Below are positions 61,288-64,000 of a DNA stretch of 64,000 nucleotides, one piece after another. The stretch's first letter is position 1. Every line of letters begins with the position of its first letter. A program made the translations under genes and the position numbers. Where the stretch lies: the NCBI GenBank assembly GCA_039707465.1, contig CM077647.1, positions 178,607,276 to 178,671,275 on the forward strand. Direction: 5' to 3'. The notes under the pieces are model-generated. The model ran no database searches. It was not told where the DNA came from and saw nothing but the letters and a program-made list of their open reading frames with translations. Origin of the DNA: Rhabdophis nuchalis (Eukaryota > Chordata > Lepidosauria > Squamata > Natricidae).

Positions 61288-63205
61288 CATTTGTAACCCG
61301 CACCCATCTCACCACAAGGGACTCGGGGCGGCGAACAGAGATTTAAGATAAATATACATAAATATAAAATATTACTAAATAATAACTAAATTAAATCAAT
61401 ACCCTGCTTAAAATAAATTTAAATTTAAAACCTATAAATTAAAACTTTGATTTGATTATAAAACAGTAGGGTGCGGCGTAGCTCATGCTAGGCCGGCCAG
61501 ATGAAAATAGTTAGTTTTTAAGTGCCGGCGGAACAAGCGGAGGTCTGAGATGGTACGGAGATCGGGAGGTAGGCCGTTCCAGAGGGTAGGGCCCACCACA
61601 GAGAAGGCCCTTCCCCTGGGAGCCGCCAACCGGCATTGCCCGGTCGACGGCACCCGGAGAAGACCCTCTCCCTGGGAGCGAGTCGGTCGTAGGGATGTAT
61701 GGGGTAGTAGACGGTCTCGTAGGTAGCTAGGCCCCATGCCATGGAGCACCTTGAAGATGGTCATCAGAACCTTGTAACGCACCCGGTAAGTCACAGGTAG
61801 CGAGTGCAGCTCGCGCAGGAGTGGTGTTATGTGGGAATGTCTTGAGATTCCCATGATCACCCGCGCGGCTGCATTCTGAACCAACTGCAACCTCCGAGTG
61901 CATCTCAAGAGGAGCCCCATGTAGAGAGCGTTACAGTAGTCCAGACGAGAAGTCACGAGTGCTTGAGTGACTGTGCGAAGGGCATCCCGGTCCAGTAAGG
62001 GGCGCAATTGGCGGACCAGGCGAACCTGGTAAAATGCCCCCATGGCCACGGCCACCACCTGGTCCTCTAGGGACAACCGGGAATCCAGGAGGACTCCTAA
62101 ATTGCGCACTCTATCCATGGGGGCCAAATTTTCACCCCCCCCATGGCCAGTGATGGTGTCAACTGGCTAAACCGGGAAGCCGGGAACCACAGCCACTCGG
62201 TCTTGGACGGGTTGAGTTTGAGTTTGTTACTGCCCATCCAGATCCATACGGCATCTAAACACCGGGACATCACCTCAACGGCATCGTTGGGGTGGCCTGG
62301 GGTAGAGAAGTACAACTGGGTATCATCAGCGTACAGATGGTATTCTACCCCAAAACCACGGATGATCTCACCCAGCGGCTTCATATACGTGTTGAATAGG
62401 AGTGGCGAGAGGACTGACCCCTGCGGCACCCCGTATGAGAGGGGCCTAGAAGTTGACCTCTGCCCCCTCGTCAACACGTATTGCGACCGATCGGAGAGGA
62501 AGGAGGAGAACCACCGCAAAACGGTGCCTCCCACCCCCAACCCCTCCAGTCGGTGCAAAAAGATACCATGGTCGATGGTATCAAAAGCCGCTGAGAGATC
62601 TAACAAGACCAGGATAGAGGAACAACCCCTATCCCGGGCCCTCCAGAGATCATCTACCAACGCGAACAATGCCGTCTCGGTGCTATGACCGGGCCGAAAG
62701 CCGGACTGGCGCGGGTCTAGATAATCAGTTTCCTCCAGGTGACGCGGAAACTGCTATGCAACCACACTCTCTACAACCTTCGCTAGAAAGTGAAGGTTGG
62801 AGACCGGACGGTAATTAGCCAATAATGCTGGGTCCAGGGAAGGCTTCTTGAGGAGAGGTCTCACCACCGCCTCTTTCAAGACGGTAGGTAAGAACCCCTC
62901 ACCCAAAGAAGCGTTCAAAGCTGTTGTCTTTGTCTGGCAACTCTGTGCATGCGTACACTGGGCACAGGCTCCGGCTGTTCTTCCGCTTCACTGATCTCTG
63001 ACGGCAGCTGATAACCGTTGGACCCCATCTCTGCCTCCGACGCAGAGCCCTCATCCGAGCCTTCCCCGGACTCCAGGACTGGCCCATGTCCTCCCCAACC
63101 CTCCTCGCTGTCCGAATCCACCAGCCGTTGTGGCGGGCCACATCCCTTAAAAAACAATTAGAAGCATGCCATAAAATGTCTCTTTGCAAAGATCCAACAT
63201 CCCCA
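60868..63205. mobile_element. interspersed repeat X, copy 2, interrupted by L2
   Basis: 60868-61220 (ACCTTATCAGTCCTTGGAGA, CCATTGTCTCCTGCAAACTC, TTATTCCCTCTGGGAGGGGC) and 62922-63205 (CAACTCTGTGCATGCGTACA, AGAGCCCTCATCCGAGCC, GGACTGGCCCATGTCC) are the two halves of the repeat seen intact at 37040-37720. Confidence 0.65.
61221..62921 (-). mobile_element. L2 LINE, longest copy, with RT domain (pseudogene)
   Basis: The minus strand encodes RT blocks [40 protein letters not shown] and the catalytic YADD (62333-62322). After a frameshift near 62110 come [15 protein letters not shown] to LKTNYFHLAGLA. The 3' UTR and an (ATT)n tail of about 66 bp follow. The 5' half (endonuclease) is missing. Confidence 0.93.
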
Positions 63206-63670
63206 AAGCCGCGCCACATTTCCTAAACGGGGCTTCACGGTCTTGATTAAAAACCAAAGGGAAATTTCTTGCTGAACACGTTTAGAGAACTGCTGTCCCT
63301 TTTTTCTTTTGTCTGGGGAGAAAAACAATGCCCCGTTTCTCTATTGTTTCTCCATTGTTTGGCCCCGAAGCAGCCTTGACTAACACAAACAATCCATAAG
63401 ACGTGTTTTTTAACACGTCTCCTGTTGCAGATAACGTGTTTAAACATTCTCGTGGCCCTTTTGACATTGTTTTTTTTTGGTCTTTTGTTTTTTTCTCCAA
63501 TTTCTGTGACTCAAGAGCCGCCCAGAACACTTAACGACGGATCTTTTATTGGCTTTAATTAACGTACACTTAATAACGCCACCTAAATCCACAATTCTAC
63601 TTTGGCGTAAAGCTACGTTAACCGAATTCTACTTGATCCTAAAGCTACCTTAGCGCCAAGCGTGAAAGTT
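63206..63670. other. unrecognised sequence
   Basis: No SLC22A17 exon 1 or known element found. A/T-rich with several T runs. Confidence 0.4.
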
Positions 63671-63671
63671 C

Positions 63672-63835
63672 AGGCAGTCCTCAACTTACGGCCACCATTC
63701 AGCGGAGAAAAACATCCGTCACTAAGCAAGATCCCGTGACTGTGGGATGCTGCCACAGTCATAAGGACGAAGACTGGTTGCACGTCGCTTCTGTCAGAGC
63801 CGAACAATCGGTCGTAAGCCGAGGACTTTCTATAC
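63672..63835. mobile_element. MITE family A, internally deleted copy
   Basis: Left CAGGCAGTCCTCAACTTACG; right GGTCGTAAGCCGAGGACTTT. About half the usual length. Confidence 0.75.
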
Positions 63836-64000
63836 AGGTAGTCCTTGACGTATGACCACGATTGAGCCTCAAAGCAGTTGAGTTTTGTCTCATTTTACGA
63901 CCTTCCTTGCCACAGTTGTTCTTAAGCTAGTAACCCGGTTGTTAAGTGAATCGGAGTTTGCAAAAGGGGATCACGTGACCCCAGGACAGTACGACCGTCA
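63836..64000. mobile_element. MITE family A, cut by window edge
   Basis: Begins ACAGGTAGTCCTTGACGTAT immediately after the preceding copy, in the same orientation. The interior CGGTTGTTAAGTGAATCGGA and AAAAGGGGATCACGTGACCC is typical. Confidence 0.8.

Overview
This window is vertebrate nuclear DNA, almost certainly from a snake. It holds intron-containing genes with GT-AG junctions and very dense repeats: a Sauria-type SINE, BovB, CR1/L3, L2 and L1 LINEs, Penelope-like and Tc1 elements, hAT and Helitron non-autonomous elements. CR1 3' ends that run straight into (TATTC)n-like microsatellites are a published hallmark of snake genomes.

Three protein-coding genes are supported. (1) PPP1R3E, minus strand: only the 5' coding exon (675-1127) is inside the window, and the carbohydrate-binding part lies off the left edge. 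(2) PABPN1, plus strand: a complete seven-exon coding sequence (8656-30840, 330 aa), with a CCAAT-rich promoter upstream and poly(A) signals near 32.05 kb. All six intron phases join cleanly. (3) SLC22A17, minus strand: eight exons from 58717 down to 41854, covering the protein from before the second transmembrane helix to the stop. The first coding exon was not found and is probably beyond 64 kb. The order and orientation PPP1R3E(-) PABPN1(+) SLC22A17(-) match the mammalian block (human 14q11.2), except that BCL2L2, which sits between PPP1R3E and PABPN1 in mammals, is not visible here.

Layout: 1-8.6 kb holds PPP1R3E exon 1, a SINE, minisatellites, two Helitron-type elements, a long polypyrimidine tract and the PABPN1 promoter. 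8.6-32.1 kb is PABPN1; its introns carry nested LINEs, MITEs, a head-to-head pair of Penelope-like copies and a 100-bp-arm palindrome. 32-41.8 kb is intergenic: nested CR1 copies, a small retroelement with a hammerhead ribozyme motif, and more inverted repeats. 41.8-58.7 kb is SLC22A17, whose introns are dominated by tandem arrays (about 84, 65, 88 and 42 bp units) and Helitrons. 58.8-64 kb, upstream of the visible SLC22A17 exons, holds a second hammerhead-bearing element, a foldback hAT element and the longest L2 copy.

The most unusual signals are two 47-nt sequences that satisfy every position of a minimal type I hammerhead ribozyme. Each lies directly downstream of a tRNA-like pol III B-box, and a third copy has lost the ribozyme core. 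Other strong signals are the inverted structures built from related Penelope-type ends, minisatellites born inside Helitrons and SINEs, and a PABPN1 N-terminus with polyglycine in place of the polyalanine tract known in mammals.
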